64,000 nt of DNA from Bradyrhizobium sp. Arg816 (GTDB lineage: Bacteria > Pseudomonadota > Alphaproteobacteria > Rhizobiales > Xanthobacteraceae), in assembly GCF_029989365.1 (NCBI RefSeq), contig NZ_JAPRAQ010000019.1:62001-126000 (forward strand), in the 5' to 3' direction. The notes beneath the pieces were generated by a model, which worked only from the letters and a program-made list of their open reading frames with translations, did no database searches and was not told the origin of the DNA. The position numbers and the translations under genes are program-made. Positions 28,229 through 37,746 of the stretch are shown here, in pieces (positions within the stretch are counted from its first letter, which is position 1; each line of letters starts with the position of its first letter).

Positions 28229-30136
28229 ATGAATTCGCGCTCCAAATCTGCTCTCAAGAAGTCTGCCTCCAGCAAGCCCGCTCTCCGCAAGCCAAGCACC
28301 AGGAAATCCGCCGCCAAGGCAAAGTCCTCCAAATCTTCGCCCGCAAAGCCTGCGGGCAAGACCGGCAGGCTTCCGGAGTGGAACCTCGCCGACCTCTATT
28401 CCGGGATCGATGCGCCGGAAGTGGCGCGCGATCTCGAAAGCATGGACGCCGATTGCGTCGCGTTCGAGACCGACTACAAGGGCAAGCTCGCCACAGGGAC
28501 AGCAAACGAAGATGGCGGAAAATGGCTCGCCGAGGCGGTGCGACGCTATGAGGCGATCGACGATCTCGCCGGCCGTCTCGGCTCCTATGCCGGTCTCGTC
28601 CATGCCGGCGACAGCGTTGATCCCAAGATTTCAAAGTTTTACGGCGATGTCTCCGAGCGGCTGACGGCGGCGTCCACGCATCTCCTGTTCTTCGCGCTCG
28701 AGCTCAACCGCGTCGATGACGATATTTTGAACCGCGCGATGCAGGCCGCCGAGCTCGCGCATTACCGTCCCTGGATCGAGGATCTGCGCAAGGAGAAGCC
28801 GTACCAGCTCGACGACAAGCTCGAGCAGCTCTTCCTGGAGAAGTCGCAAACCGGCTATTCCGCCTTCAACCGGCTGTTCGATCAGACCATCTCGGGCCTG
28901 CGCTTCAAGGTCGGTGCAAAAGAACTGGCGATCGAGCCGACGCTCAATTTCCTGCAGGACCGTGATGGCGCCAAGCGCAAGGCTGCGGCCGAAGCGCTGG
29001 CCAAAACCTTCAAGGCCAATGAGCGCACCTTCGCGCTGATCACCAACACGCTCGCCAAGGACAAGGACATCTCCGACAATTGGCGCGGGTTCAAGGACGT
29101 CGCGGATTCCCGGCATCTGAGCAATCGAGTCGAGCGCGAGGTGGTGGATGCGCTGGTTGCCTCCGTCCGTGCCGCCTATCCAAAGCTGTCGCATCGCTAC
29201 TATGCGTTGAAGGCGAAGTGGTTCGGCAAGAAGCGGCTCGCTTACTGGGACCGCAACGCGCCGCTGCCGTTCGCCGCGACCGACGTCATCGGCTGGCCCG
29301 ATGCGCGCAACATGGTGCTGACGGCCTATCGCGGCTTCTCGCCCAAAATGGCCGAGATCGCCGAGCGCTTCTTCACCGATCGCTGGATCGACGCGCCGGT
29401 GCGTCCGGGCAAGGCGCCGGGCGCGTTCTCGCATCCGACCACGCCGTCGGCGCATCCTTACGTGCTGATGAACTACCAGGGCAAGCCGCGCGACGTGATG
29501 ACGCTCGCGCATGAGCTCGGCCATGGCGTGCACCAGGTGCTGGCCGCGAAGAACGGCGCGCTGATGGCGCCGACGCCGCTGACGCTGGCCGAGACCGCGA
29601 GCGTGTTCGGCGAGATGCTCACCTTCAAGCGGCTGCTGGCCCAGACCAAGAATGCGAAACAGCGACAGGCGCTGCTCGCCGGCAAGGTCGAGGACATGAT
29701 CAACACCGTGGTGCGGCAGATCGCGTTCTATTCGTTCGAGCGCGCGGTCCACACCGAGCGCAAGAATGGCGAGCTCACCGCGACGCGGCTCGGCGAGATC
29801 TGGCTGTCGGTGCAGGGCGAGAGCCTGGGGCCTGCGATCGAGATCAAGGCGGGCTACGAGAACTACTGGATGTACATCCCGCACTTCATCCACTCGCCGT
29901 TCTACGTCTACGCCTATGCCTTCGGCGATTGTCTCGTGAACTCGCTCTACGCCGTCTACGAGAATGCGGCCGAAGGCTTTGCCGAGCGCTACCTCGACAT
30001 GCTCGCCGCCGGCGGCACCAAGCATTATTCCGAGCTGCTGCGGCCGTTCGGGCTCGATGCCAAGGATCCCAAATTCTGGGACGGCGGCCTCTCGGTCATT
30101 GCCGGGATGATCGACGAGCTCGAGGCGATGGGCTGA
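28229..30136 (+). CDS. pepF: M3-family oligoendopeptidase F
   Basis: A 635-residue zinc metallopeptidase cleaving short peptides in the cytoplasm. The ATG at 28229 is preferred over an upstream TTG (28205). The first 45 residues are a Lys/Ser/Ala-rich, probably disordered extension absent from shorter PepF proteins. Family landmarks are WNLADLYSGIDAPEV, FERAVHTERKNGELTA and the zinc motif HELGH (residues 428-432) with the downstream ligand in TASVFGEMLTF. The late region YVYAYAFGDCLVNSLY is also typical. It is divergent from the response regulator; the 126-base gap carries both promoters. Confidence 0.95.
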   Translation: MNSRSKSALKKSASSKPALRKPSTRKSAAKAKSSKSSPAKPAGKTGRLPEWNLADLYSGIDAPEVARDLESMDADCVAFETDYKGKLATGTANEDGGKWLAEAVRRYEAIDDLAGRLGSYAGLVHAGDSVDPKISKFYGDVSERLTAASTHLLFFALELNRVDDDILNRAMQAAELAHYRPWIEDLRKEKPYQLDDKLEQLFLEKSQTGYSAFNRLFDQTISGLRFKVGAKELAIEPTLNFLQDRDGAKRKAAAEALAKTFKANERTFALITNTLAKDKDISDNWRGFKDVADSRHLSNRVEREVVDALVASVRAAYPKLSHRYYALKAKWFGKKRLAYWDRNAPLPFAATDVIGWPDARNMVLTAYRGFSPKMAEIAERFFTDRWIDAPVRPGKAPGAFSHPTTPSAHPYVLMNYQGKPRDVMTLAHELGHGVHQVLAAKNGALMAPTPLTLAETASVFGEMLTFKRLLAQTKNAKQRQALLAGKVEDMINTVVRQIAFYSFERAVHTERKNGELTATRLGEIWLSVQGESLGPAIEIKAGYENYWMYIPHFIHSPFYVYAYAFGDCLVNSLYAVYENAAEGFAERYLDMLAAGGTKHYSELLRPFGLDAKDPKFWDGGLSVIAGMIDELEAMG

Positions 30137-30359
30137 GGCGAAGCGCGAGTTCCTTCCCGGCGCACGGAATGCGGGTGCCGCAAGTTTTGCGGCCCCCAGT
30201 TCCATCCGTGGGCGCGGGCGATCTTCGCGGCGGAGGCCGGCTATTTGCTACGTGGGATTGAACGTTCGCGCGGCCCGCAAGACTAACTCAACAGATACTT
30301 GGAAAATGATTTTCTACTATTGATTGTGGATTGATCGGTTTCTCCCTGGGGAGGCACCC

Positions 30360-33346
30360 ATGCTCCATCAAGGGCCCGCCACGCCGGCTCCGATGGCGAG
30401 AAATGCCGCCGCCGTCGATCAGGAAACGCCCTGGTGCGAGAAGCACCATCAGATCGTCTGCGATGAGATCGAGGCGATCAACACCCGACGCGAACCGGAA
30501 CGGCGCCTCGATGCCGACGGCCTGCAACCCTGCCAGTTGCTCGACGTCGTCGGGCTTGCGTTGTCCGGCGGTGGCATTCGCTCGTCGGCCGTTTGCCTCG
30601 GCGTGCTCCAGGCACTGAACCACCACAATCTGATCGGCCGGATCGACTATCTCTCCACGGTGTCGGGCGGCGGCTATATCGGCACCTCTCTCAGCGCCAC
30701 CATGACGACGGCACGGCGCTTTGTATTCGGCGAAAGACCTGCCGGCGGAACCGTCACGTCCGCCGAGATCAGTGATACGCCGTCGGTCGGACACCTGCGC
30801 AACTATTCCAACTATCTGATCCCTGCCGGTGTCCGCGATCTTCTGACCGGAGTTGCGATCGTCGTGCGGGGACTGGTCGCCAATATCGGGTTGACGTTAC
30901 CCGTCGTGCTGCTGCTTGCCGCCGTCACCATCTGGTCGACGCCGCTGCGGAGCTGCCTGACGGATGCGAACATCTTCGGCGTCAGTCTCAACAACAGGAC
31001 GTTGTGCGAGCTGCACGATTTCAGCGACATCGATCGTTACGGTTTCAGCACATTCGGCCTGGTCGTCGCGCTGGTGATGTTCGCTTGCAGCGGGCTCGCC
31101 TATCTCACCTCCCGCTCCGTCCGCGGCAGCGGTCCCAGCGTCGTGTTCGCCTATATCGGCGGGATCGCGCTGTTGCTGGGCGTCGCGTGCGACTTCGCGC
31201 GGTTTCTCAAGGTCCAGCATTTTGCGTTGAGCCTGTCGATCGCAATCCTCGGGGGCGTCCTGTTTTCGGATGGGCGCTCAAGCAGTCGCTCGCGAGCCCC
31301 GGCAAGCGGCAGGAGTTTCGATCGCACTGGCCGAGCATGGGCGCGACCGTCCTGGTGCTGCTGGCGGTGATCGCCTTCTTCGAGTTTCAGCCCTTCATGC
31401 TGGAGCAGATGTTCGATGTCGCCGAGAGCAGCGCAATCGGTGGACCGGCTGCTGCGGTTGCGATCACCTGGATCAAGTCGCTCGCGGCGGTGGCCGCGCC
31501 AATCGGCGTCTTCGTCACCGCGTTCAGGCAGCAATTCGTGGAATTGCTGAAGGGCAACAGCGCATCCTCGCAATGGGGTTCGCTTGTGCTCGCGGTCGTC
31601 GCCAAGGTCGCGCTATGGATCGCGGGCCTTGCGCTTCCGCTCGTCATCTGGGTCGCATACCTCTATCTGTCCTATTGGGGCATCGCCAACGACCTGTTCG
31701 AGAGGTGCCCTTCGGTTATGGGCGCAACCTCCCAGCGAGAGTGCCTGGTCAATGCCAAATCGAACGCGCCGTCCGGCAGCCTCGCAGGCAGGATTCAGTT
31801 CGACGCCAGCAAGGGGACCTTGTCGGCGGAAATCACGCCGAACGCCGCACCGCAGGTCGTGGCAGATGCCGAGCAGTTGACGCCGACCTGGCACACGCCC
31901 GCCTGGCTCCTGTTCCTGGCTCGCAAAGCGGGGCAGGTGGTTCAGGTGCGTTTTCCCAGTCTGTTCCAGGGCAACGCTTCGGAGCTCGCCTACTCCTACA
32001 GTCTGGACATGGTGATCCTCTACACGTTCGCCGGCGTCCTGCTGTTCGCCATCTCGTTCTTTCTGACGCCGAATGCGAACTCGTTGCACCGGCTCTATCG
32101 CGATCGCCTGAGCAAGGCCTTCCTGTTCGATCCGACGCGTTCGGCCGACGGGCGCGTCGCGCCCGCCGAAGCCAGTCTCGACCAGGGGCGCGATTTCAAG
32201 GCGCTCGATCGCATGAAGCTGACGGATCTCTACGCCGCGCCGGCCGCGCCGGCCCGGGTTCCAGGGCAGCCGGCCGCGCCGAAGCTGCACGCGCCCTATC
32301 AGCTCATCAATACGGCGCTGAACATTCAAGGCTCCGACTTTGCCAACCGGCGCGGACGCAACGCGGACTTCTTCGTGTTCTCCGCCCTGAACGTCGGCAG
32401 CGAGGCGACGGGCTATGCGCCCACCGCTCTGGTGCAGGACGACGAGCAAAGTCTCGATCTCGCCACCGCAATGGCGATTTCCGGAGCTGCGGCCTCCTCG
32501 AACATGGGTTCGAGTTCGATCAAGGCGCTGACGCCCACGCTTGCGCTCCTCAACGTCCGGCTCGGCTATTGGCTGAAGAACCCGCGTTACGTCGATGAGC
32601 GTGTCCGGCCGCAGCGCCGCTCCACGCCGATCTATTTCTGGTCGGAGATATCGGGGCGCCTGTACGAGAACAGCGACAGCGTCTATCTGACGGACGGCGG
32701 CCATATCGAGAATCTCGGCGTCTACGAGCTGTTGCGGCGCCGCTGCAAGGTGATCATCGCGGTCGATGCGGAAGCCGATGCGCCGATGAATTTCGGTTCC
32801 CTGATGACGTTGCAGCGTTACGCCCGCATCGATCTCGGCGTCCGCATCGACCTGCCATGGACGCCGATCCGCGAGCGCACGCGCGCGCTGATGGCGCGCA
32901 ATGCCGACAAGGCGGGTGATCCCGGCGCGGCCGACGAGCACGACGAGATTGCGCGAGACCACGTCCACGTCGCGATTGGCACCATCGACTATGGAGGCGA
33001 CGAGCAGGGTTATCTCGTTTACGTCAAATCGTCGCTCAACGGCGACGAGAACGACTATATCCGGGACTACGCGCGGCGAAACGATCGCTTCCCGCACGAG
33101 ACCACAGGTGACCAGTTCTTCTCGGAAGAGCAGTTCGAGGTCTACCGCGCGCTCGGCTTCCACATGGCGCACGGTTTCCTGTCCGGTGACAATCCGGTCG
33201 CGGTCGGGTGCGGCGTCGATCCGCATATGGCCCGATTCACTGAAGCGGGCGAGCCGGCGATCGACGCGGTGCGCGCGGCGTTCGGTCTTCCGGTGCCCCG
33301 GCGGCAAACCGCGAGCGTCACCGCCACGATGATCGATCAGGGCTGA
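30360..33346 (+). pseudogene. Large patatin-like membrane phospholipase, interrupted by one frameshift
   Basis: Two overlapping frames (30360-31370 and 31004-33346) form one protein of about 995 residues if a single base is added near 31250-31267. The start has GGGGAGG 6 bases upstream. The patatin core begins at residue 65 with LALSGGGIRSSAVCLGVLQAL and continues STVSGGGYIG with the nucleophile Ser102; the catalytic Asp is in YLTDGGHIENLG (about residue 779 of the joined protein). Between them lie about seven hydrophobic helices and a soluble insert of about 300 residues, an unusual arrangement. The join would read ILGGVLFFGWALKQ, a continuous membrane helix, if the T-run gained one T. It is a predicted membrane lipid acyl hydrolase. 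Whether it is a pseudogene or a base-call error is unresolved. Confidence 0.82.
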
Positions 33347-33486
33347 GCAGCGCGACAGCCGGATTCCCGGCAATCGGAATTCCAAATCACCTGATTTGCC
33401 CGAAAACCGGCCATCGGTGCCGTTGCCCTGCCCGAAGGTTTGCGGTATCCCAGCCCAAGAATTCGACTTTCGACTGGGGACAATGC

Positions 33487-33639
33487 ATGGCTGACCATAG
33501 CGAAGTGGCGTACACCACCGCCGACGGCAACGACTACGTTGCCCACGAGCAGACCTATGAGGGCTTCATCAAGCTGGTGAAGTACGGCACGGCCTCGGTC
33601 GCGCTCATCGTGATCCTGATGGCGATCTTCCTGACCTGA
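33487..33639 (+). CDS. aa3-type cytochrome c oxidase subunit IV
   Basis: A 50-residue membrane peptide too short for routine gene finding. It begins MADHSEVAYTTADGNDY, with the conserved EQTYEGFIKLVKYG segment and a single C-terminal helix (ASVALIVILMAIFLT). This matches the bacterial aa3 oxidase subunit IV family, which packs at the edge of the oxidase. No other cytochrome oxidase gene is nearby. It ends 138 bases before pntAA, on the same strand, so an operon is possible. Confidence 0.88.
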   Translation: MADHSEVAYTTADGNDYVAHEQTYEGFIKLVKYGTASVALIVILMAIFLT

Positions 33640-33777
33640 CCTATCGGCAGCCGCACACGCCAGCAGCAGCTGCCGCCTACAAAATTTGCATCCAAGCCGG
33701 TCCCAAAACCGGTATCGAACGCTGCGGGAGTAACGCTTAAGTTTGCGCGCGCGCTGTCCCGCGTCGCCGGAGGGCCT

Positions 33778-34905
33778 ATGAAGATCGCCGTTGCCAAGGA
33801 AATCGATCCGTCGGAGCCGCGTGTCGCCGCTTCGCCTGATACGGTGAAGAAGTTCAAGGCGTTGGGCGCCGAGATCGCCGTCGAGCCGGGCGCCGGCCTC
33901 AAATCGGGCCTGCCGGATTCCGAATTCACCGCCGTGGGCGCCACCGTCAGCGCCGATGCGCTGAAGGACGCCGACATCATCATCAAGGTGAAGCGTCCTG
34001 AGGCCTCCGAGCTCGCACAGTACAAGCGCGGTGCACTCGTCATCGCCATCATGGACCCCTACGGCAACGAGGCCGCGCTGAAGACGATCGCCGATTCCGG
34101 CGTCTCCGCCTTCGCGATGGAACTGATGCCGCGCATCACCCGTGCACAGGTGATGGACGTGCTGTCGTCGCAGGCGAACCTTGCCGGCTACCGCGCCGTG
34201 ATCGAGGGGGCCGAGGCCTTCGGCCGTGCCTTTCCGATGATGATGACCGCCGCCGGCACCGTGCCCGCCGCAAAGGTATTCGTGATGGGCGTCGGCGTTG
34301 CCGGCCTCCAGGCGATCGCGACCGCGCGCCGTCTCGGCGCCATCGTGACTGCCACGGACGTGCGTCCGGCCACGAAGGAGCAGGTGGAATCGCTCGGCGC
34401 AAAATTCCTCGCCGTTGAGGACGAGGAGTTCAAGAACGCGCAGACCGCGGGCGGCTACGCCAAGGAAATGTCGAAGGAGTACCAGGCCAAGCAGGCCGCG
34501 CTCACCGCCGAGCACATCAAGAAGCAGGACATCGTGATCACGACCGCGCTGATTCCGGGCCGGCCTGCGCCGAAGCTCGTCAGTGCTGAAGTGGTCAAGT
34601 CGATGAAGCCGGGTTCGGTGCTGGTCGATCTCGCGGTCGAGCGCGGCGGCAATGTCGAGGGCGCCAGGCCCGGTGAGGTGGTCGACCTCGATGGCATCAA
34701 GATCGTCGGCTACACCAACGTCGCCGGCCGCGTCGCGGCCTCGGCCTCCAGCCTCTACGCACGCAATCTGTTCTCCTTCATCGAGACCATGGTCGACAAG
34801 AACGAGAAGAAGCTCGCCGTGAACTGGGACGACGAGCTCGTCAAGGCCACCGCCCTGACCAAGGACGGCGCCGTGATCCACCCGAACTTCCAGCCGAAGG
34901 TTTAA
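33778..34905 (+). CDS. pntAA: Proton-translocating NAD(P)+ transhydrogenase, alpha subunit part 1 (PntAA)
   Basis: A 375-residue soluble subunit binding NAD(H). It begins MKIAVAKEIDPSEPRVAASPDTVKKF, a typical AlaDH/PNT N-terminal domain; the second domain has the dinucleotide motif VFVMGVGVAGLQAIATARRLGA and ATDVRPATKEQVESLGAKF. By family knowledge the three-gene form (PntAA-PntAB-PntB) of alphaproteobacteria pumps protons while transferring hydride from NADH to NADP+, supplying NADPH. The downstream gene begins 12 bases after the stop. The three pnt genes are clearly one operon. Confidence 0.97.
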   Translation: MKIAVAKEIDPSEPRVAASPDTVKKFKALGAEIAVEPGAGLKSGLPDSEFTAVGATVSADALKDADIIIKVKRPEASELAQYKRGALVIAIMDPYGNEAALKTIADSGVSAFAMELMPRITRAQVMDVLSSQANLAGYRAVIEGAEAFGRAFPMMMTAAGTVPAAKVFVMGVGVAGLQAIATARRLGAIVTATDVRPATKEQVESLGAKFLAVEDEEFKNAQTAGGYAKEMSKEYQAKQAALTAEHIKKQDIVITTALIPGRPAPKLVSAEVVKSMKPGSVLVDLAVERGGNVEGARPGEVVDLDGIKIVGYTNVAGRVAASASSLYARNLFSFIETMVDKNEKKLAVNWDDELVKATALTKDGAVIHPNFQPKV

Positions 34906-34916
34906 GGAGAGCCGCC

Positions 34917-35234
34917 ATGGAGCATGCAGCACAGGTCGTCGACCCCTTCATCTTCCGGCTGTCGATCTTCGTCCTCGCCGTCTTCGTCGGCTATTTCGTG
35001 GTGTGGTCGGTGACGCCGGCGCTGCACACGCCGCTGATGAGCGTGACCAATGCGATCTCGTCGGTGATCGTGGTCGGCGCGCTCCTCGCCGGCGGCGTCG
35101 CCAATGTCTCGAGCGGCTCGGGCTGGGCACGCGCCTTCGGCTTCGTCGCGCTGATCTTCGCCTGCATCAACATCTTCGGCGGCTTCCTTGTCACCCAGCG
35201 CATGCTGGCGATGTACAAGAAGAAGTCGAAGTAA
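34917..35234 (+). CDS. pntAB: NAD(P)+ transhydrogenase, alpha subunit part 2 (PntAB)
   Basis: A 105-residue membrane subunit with three or four helices. It starts EHAAQVVDPFIFRL, then a helix, the loop YFVVWSVTPALHTPLMSVTNAISSVI (the conserved TPALHTPLMSVTNAISS of the family), a second helix GALLAGG, and a third RAFGFVALIFACINIFGGFLV, ending MYKKKSK. It carries part of the proton channel. GGAGAG precedes its ATG; pntAA and pntB flank it. Confidence 0.96.
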   Translation: MEHAAQVVDPFIFRLSIFVLAVFVGYFVVWSVTPALHTPLMSVTNAISSVIVVGALLAGGVANVSSGSGWARAFGFVALIFACINIFGGFLVTQRMLAMYKKKSK

Positions 35235-35273
35235 GCGGCCACCTCGGGCTGATGGGATCAATGGGGACCTGAG

Positions 35274-36671
35274 ATGAGCGCCAACCTCTCTGCATTTTTG
35301 TATCTCGTGGCGGGAGTGCTGTTCATCCTGTCGCTGCGCGGGCTGTCGAGCCCGGCTTCGTCGCGCCAGGGCAATCTGTTCGGCATGATCGGCATGGCGA
35401 TCGCGGTCGCCACCACGCTCGCCAACCATCCGCCGGCAGACGGCCTCGCCTGGGTGCTCGTCATCGTCGGCATCGCCATCGGTGCCGCGATCGGCGCGGT
35501 CATCGCCCGCCGCGTGCCGATGACCTCGATGCCCGAACTGGTCGCCGCCTTCCACTCGCTCGTCGGCATGGCCGCGGTGCTGGTCGCCGCCGGCGCGTTC
35601 TACGCGCCCGAGGCTTTCGACATTGGCACCCCCGGCAACATCCATCCGCAGAGCCTGGTCGAGATGTCGCTCGGCGTCGCCATCGGCGCGTTGACCTTCA
35701 CCGGCTCGGTGATCGCGTTCCTGAAGCTGTCCGCGCGGATGAGCGGCGCGCCGATCATCCTGCCGTTCCGCCACGCCATCAATATCGTGCTTGCAGTTCT
35801 GCTCGTCGTCTTCATCGTCGGGCTGGTGATGTCGGGCAGCGCGCTCGACTTCTGGCTGATCGTCATCATCGCGCTGGCGCTCGGCGTGCTCATGATCATC
35901 CCGATCGGCGGCGCCGACATGCCGGTCGTGATCTCGATGCTGAACTCCTATTCCGGCTGGGCCGCGGCCGGCATCGGCTTCACGCTGGGCAATTCCGCGC
36001 TGATCATCACCGGCGCGCTGGTCGGCTCGTCCGGTGCGATCCTGTCCTACATCATGTGCCACGCGATGAACCGGTCCTTCATCTCGGTCATCCTCGGCGG
36101 CTTCGGCGGCGAGACCGCCGCGGCCGGCGGTGGCGGCGGTGAGCAGAAGCCCGCCAAGCTCGGCTCGGCCGACGACGCCGCCTTCATCATGAAGAACGCC
36201 CAGAAGGTCATCATCGTGCCCGGCTACGGCATGGCGGTGGCGCAGGCCCAGCACGCGCTGCGCGAAATGGGCGATATCCTGAAGAAGGAAGGCGTCGAGG
36301 TGAAGTACGCCATTCATCCGGTCGCGGGCCGCATGCCCGGCCACATGAACGTGCTGCTCGCCGAAGCCAACGTTCCCTACGACGAGGTGTTCGAGCTCGA
36401 GGACATCAACTCCGAATTCGCGCAGGCCGACATCGCCTTCGTGATCGGCGCCAACGACGTCACCAACCCGGCGGCCGAAGAGGACAAGACCTCGCCGATC
36501 TACGGCATGCCCGTCCTGCAGGTCTGGAAGGCCGGCACCGTGATGTTCATCAAGCGCTCGCTCGCCTCGGGCTATGCCGGTATCGACAATCCGCTGTTCT
36601 ATCGCGACAACACCATGATGCTGCTCGGCGACGCCAAGAAGGTTACCGAGAACATCGTCAAGGCGATGTAG
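35274..36671 (+). CDS. pntB: NAD(P)+ transhydrogenase, beta subunit (PntB)
   Basis: A 465-residue subunit: about eight membrane helices in the N-terminal 280 residues, then the soluble NADP(H)-binding domain. Landmarks are GTPGNIHPQSLVEMSLGVAIGALTFTGSV and GGADMPVVISMLNSYSGWAAAGIGF in the membrane part, and VIIVPGYGMAVAQAQHAL, VKYAIHPVAGRMPGHMNVLLAE and FVIGANDVTNPAAEEDK in the NADP domain. A Gly/Ala-rich spacer of about 20 residues joins the two. It is the last gene of the transhydrogenase operon. Confidence 0.97.
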   Translation: MSANLSAFLYLVAGVLFILSLRGLSSPASSRQGNLFGMIGMAIAVATTLANHPPADGLAWVLVIVGIAIGAAIGAVIARRVPMTSMPELVAAFHSLVGMAAVLVAAGAFYAPEAFDIGTPGNIHPQSLVEMSLGVAIGALTFTGSVIAFLKLSARMSGAPIILPFRHAINIVLAVLLVVFIVGLVMSGSALDFWLIVIIALALGVLMIIPIGGADMPVVISMLNSYSGWAAAGIGFTLGNSALIITGALVGSSGAILSYIMCHAMNRSFISVILGGFGGETAAAGGGGGEQKPAKLGSADDAAFIMKNAQKVIIVPGYGMAVAQAQHALREMGDILKKEGVEVKYAIHPVAGRMPGHMNVLLAEANVPYDEVFELEDINSEFAQADIAFVIGANDVTNPAAEEDKTSPIYGMPVLQVWKAGTVMFIKRSLASGYAGIDNPLFYRDNTMMLLGDAKKVTENIVKAM

Positions 36672-36690
36672 CGCGGAAGGCGAGCGGACC

Positions 36691-36861
36691 GTGGCCCTGA
36701 ACAAGGAGTGGCACCGGTCCCATCGCATGCCACCGAAAGCGACGCGCGAGCAGCGTGTCGCATGGCACGTCGCCCATGCGGCGGCGTGCGGCTGCCGCGA
36801 GATTCCCTTGAGCATCCGCACCGACGTCCTCAAATTGCTCAAGCGCCGTCGCAAGCCCTGA
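36691..36861 (+). CDS. Small His/Arg-rich protein of unknown function
   Basis: A 56-residue product starting with GTG, 19 bases after pntB. It reads VALNKEWHRSHRM, PPKATREQRVAWH, then HAAACGCREIP and a basic tail KLLKRRRKP. The combination KEWHRSHRMP...W-H...H-A-x-x-CGCR is one I associate with short conserved proteins of Bradyrhizobium relatives, but I know of no function. The His and Cys residues could bind a metal. It may be co-transcribed with pntB. Confidence 0.7.
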   Translation: MALNKEWHRSHRMPPKATREQRVAWHVAHAAACGCREIPLSIRTDVLKLLKRRRKP

Positions 36862-36870
36862 ACTCCGGAA

Positions 36871-37686
36871 ATGGTGGGGGCCGCGATGACATTCCTGAAA
36901 TGGACCGCCACCATCCTTGCGGCCGGCTACCTCGCCGGTCTCGTCCTGCTGTTTGCCAAACAGCGCGCGATGCTGTTTCCGATACCGACGGCCGAGCGCA
37001 CGGCGCCCGCTGCCGCGGGACTTCCAGACGCCGAAGAGCATGTCCTGACGACGTCCGACGGCGAGAAGGTCATCGTCTGGCACGTGCCGCCAAAGCCTGG
37101 CCGTGCCGTGGTGCTGTTCTTCCACGGCAACGGCGATTCTCTCGCCGGCCTTGCCGGCCGCTTCAAGGCGATCACGGCTGACGGCACCGGTCTCGTCGCG
37201 CTGTCTTATCGCGGCTACGCGGGCTCCGGCGGCGCACCGAGCGAAGATGGTCTGCTGCGCGATGGCGCGGCTGCGTATGCGTTCGCGGCGGCGCGCTATG
37301 ACGCCCGGCGCCTTGTCGTCTGGGGCTTCTCGCTCGGGACCGGCGTTGCGGTCGCCGTCGCCTCCGAACATCCGGTCGGGAAGCTGATCCTCGAGGCGCC
37401 CTATACGTCGATCGCCGACGTCGCCGCCGCGCATTTCTGGTTCGCTCCGGTTCGCCTCCTGATCCGCGACCCCTTCCACTCGGATGAGCGCATCGCACGC
37501 GTCACGGCTCCGCTCCTGGTCGTGCATGGCGCGCAGGACCAGACCATCCCGATCGCATTCGGCGAGAAATTGTTTGCGCTGGCCCGCGGGCCGAAGCAGT
37601 TCGTCCGCATTCCCGGCGGCGGGCACGACGATCTCGGCAGCTTTGGCGCCATCGACATCGCACGAAACTTCATCAATGGGACCTGA
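36871..37686 (+). CDS. Membrane-anchored alpha/beta hydrolase (BEM46/YfhR-like)
   Basis: A protein of up to 271 residues with an N-terminal membrane anchor (LKWTATILAAGYLAGLVLLF). Landmarks are VVLFFHGNGDSLAG (oxyanion hole), LSYRGYAGSGG, the nucleophile elbow WGFSLGTGVA, LVVHGAQDQTIP with the acid and GGGHDDL with the catalytic His. This is the hydrolase group of the BEM46 type, of undetermined substrate. The start is uncertain between 36871 and 36886 (MTFLKW). It follows the small gene closely and precedes the antiporter gene by 60 bases on the same strand. Confidence 0.88.
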   Translation: MVGAAMTFLKWTATILAAGYLAGLVLLFAKQRAMLFPIPTAERTAPAAAGLPDAEEHVLTTSDGEKVIVWHVPPKPGRAVVLFFHGNGDSLAGLAGRFKAITADGTGLVALSYRGYAGSGGAPSEDGLLRDGAAAYAFAAARYDARRLVVWGFSLGTGVAVAVASEHPVGKLILEAPYTSIADVAAAHFWFAPVRLLIRDPFHSDERIARVTAPLLVVHGAQDQTIPIAFGEKLFALARGPKQFVRIPGGGHDDLGSFGAIDIARNFINGT

Positions 37687-37746
37687 GGGCTGACGGACGC
37701 GATCTTCTCGCGCATAATCGGCCTCCCATTTGAAGGAATCGCCCGC

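Noticed and set aside
34902..36914. 670-residue minus-strand frame over pntAB-pntB
   Set aside because: His/Asp/Arg-rich shadow of the transhydrogenase genes.
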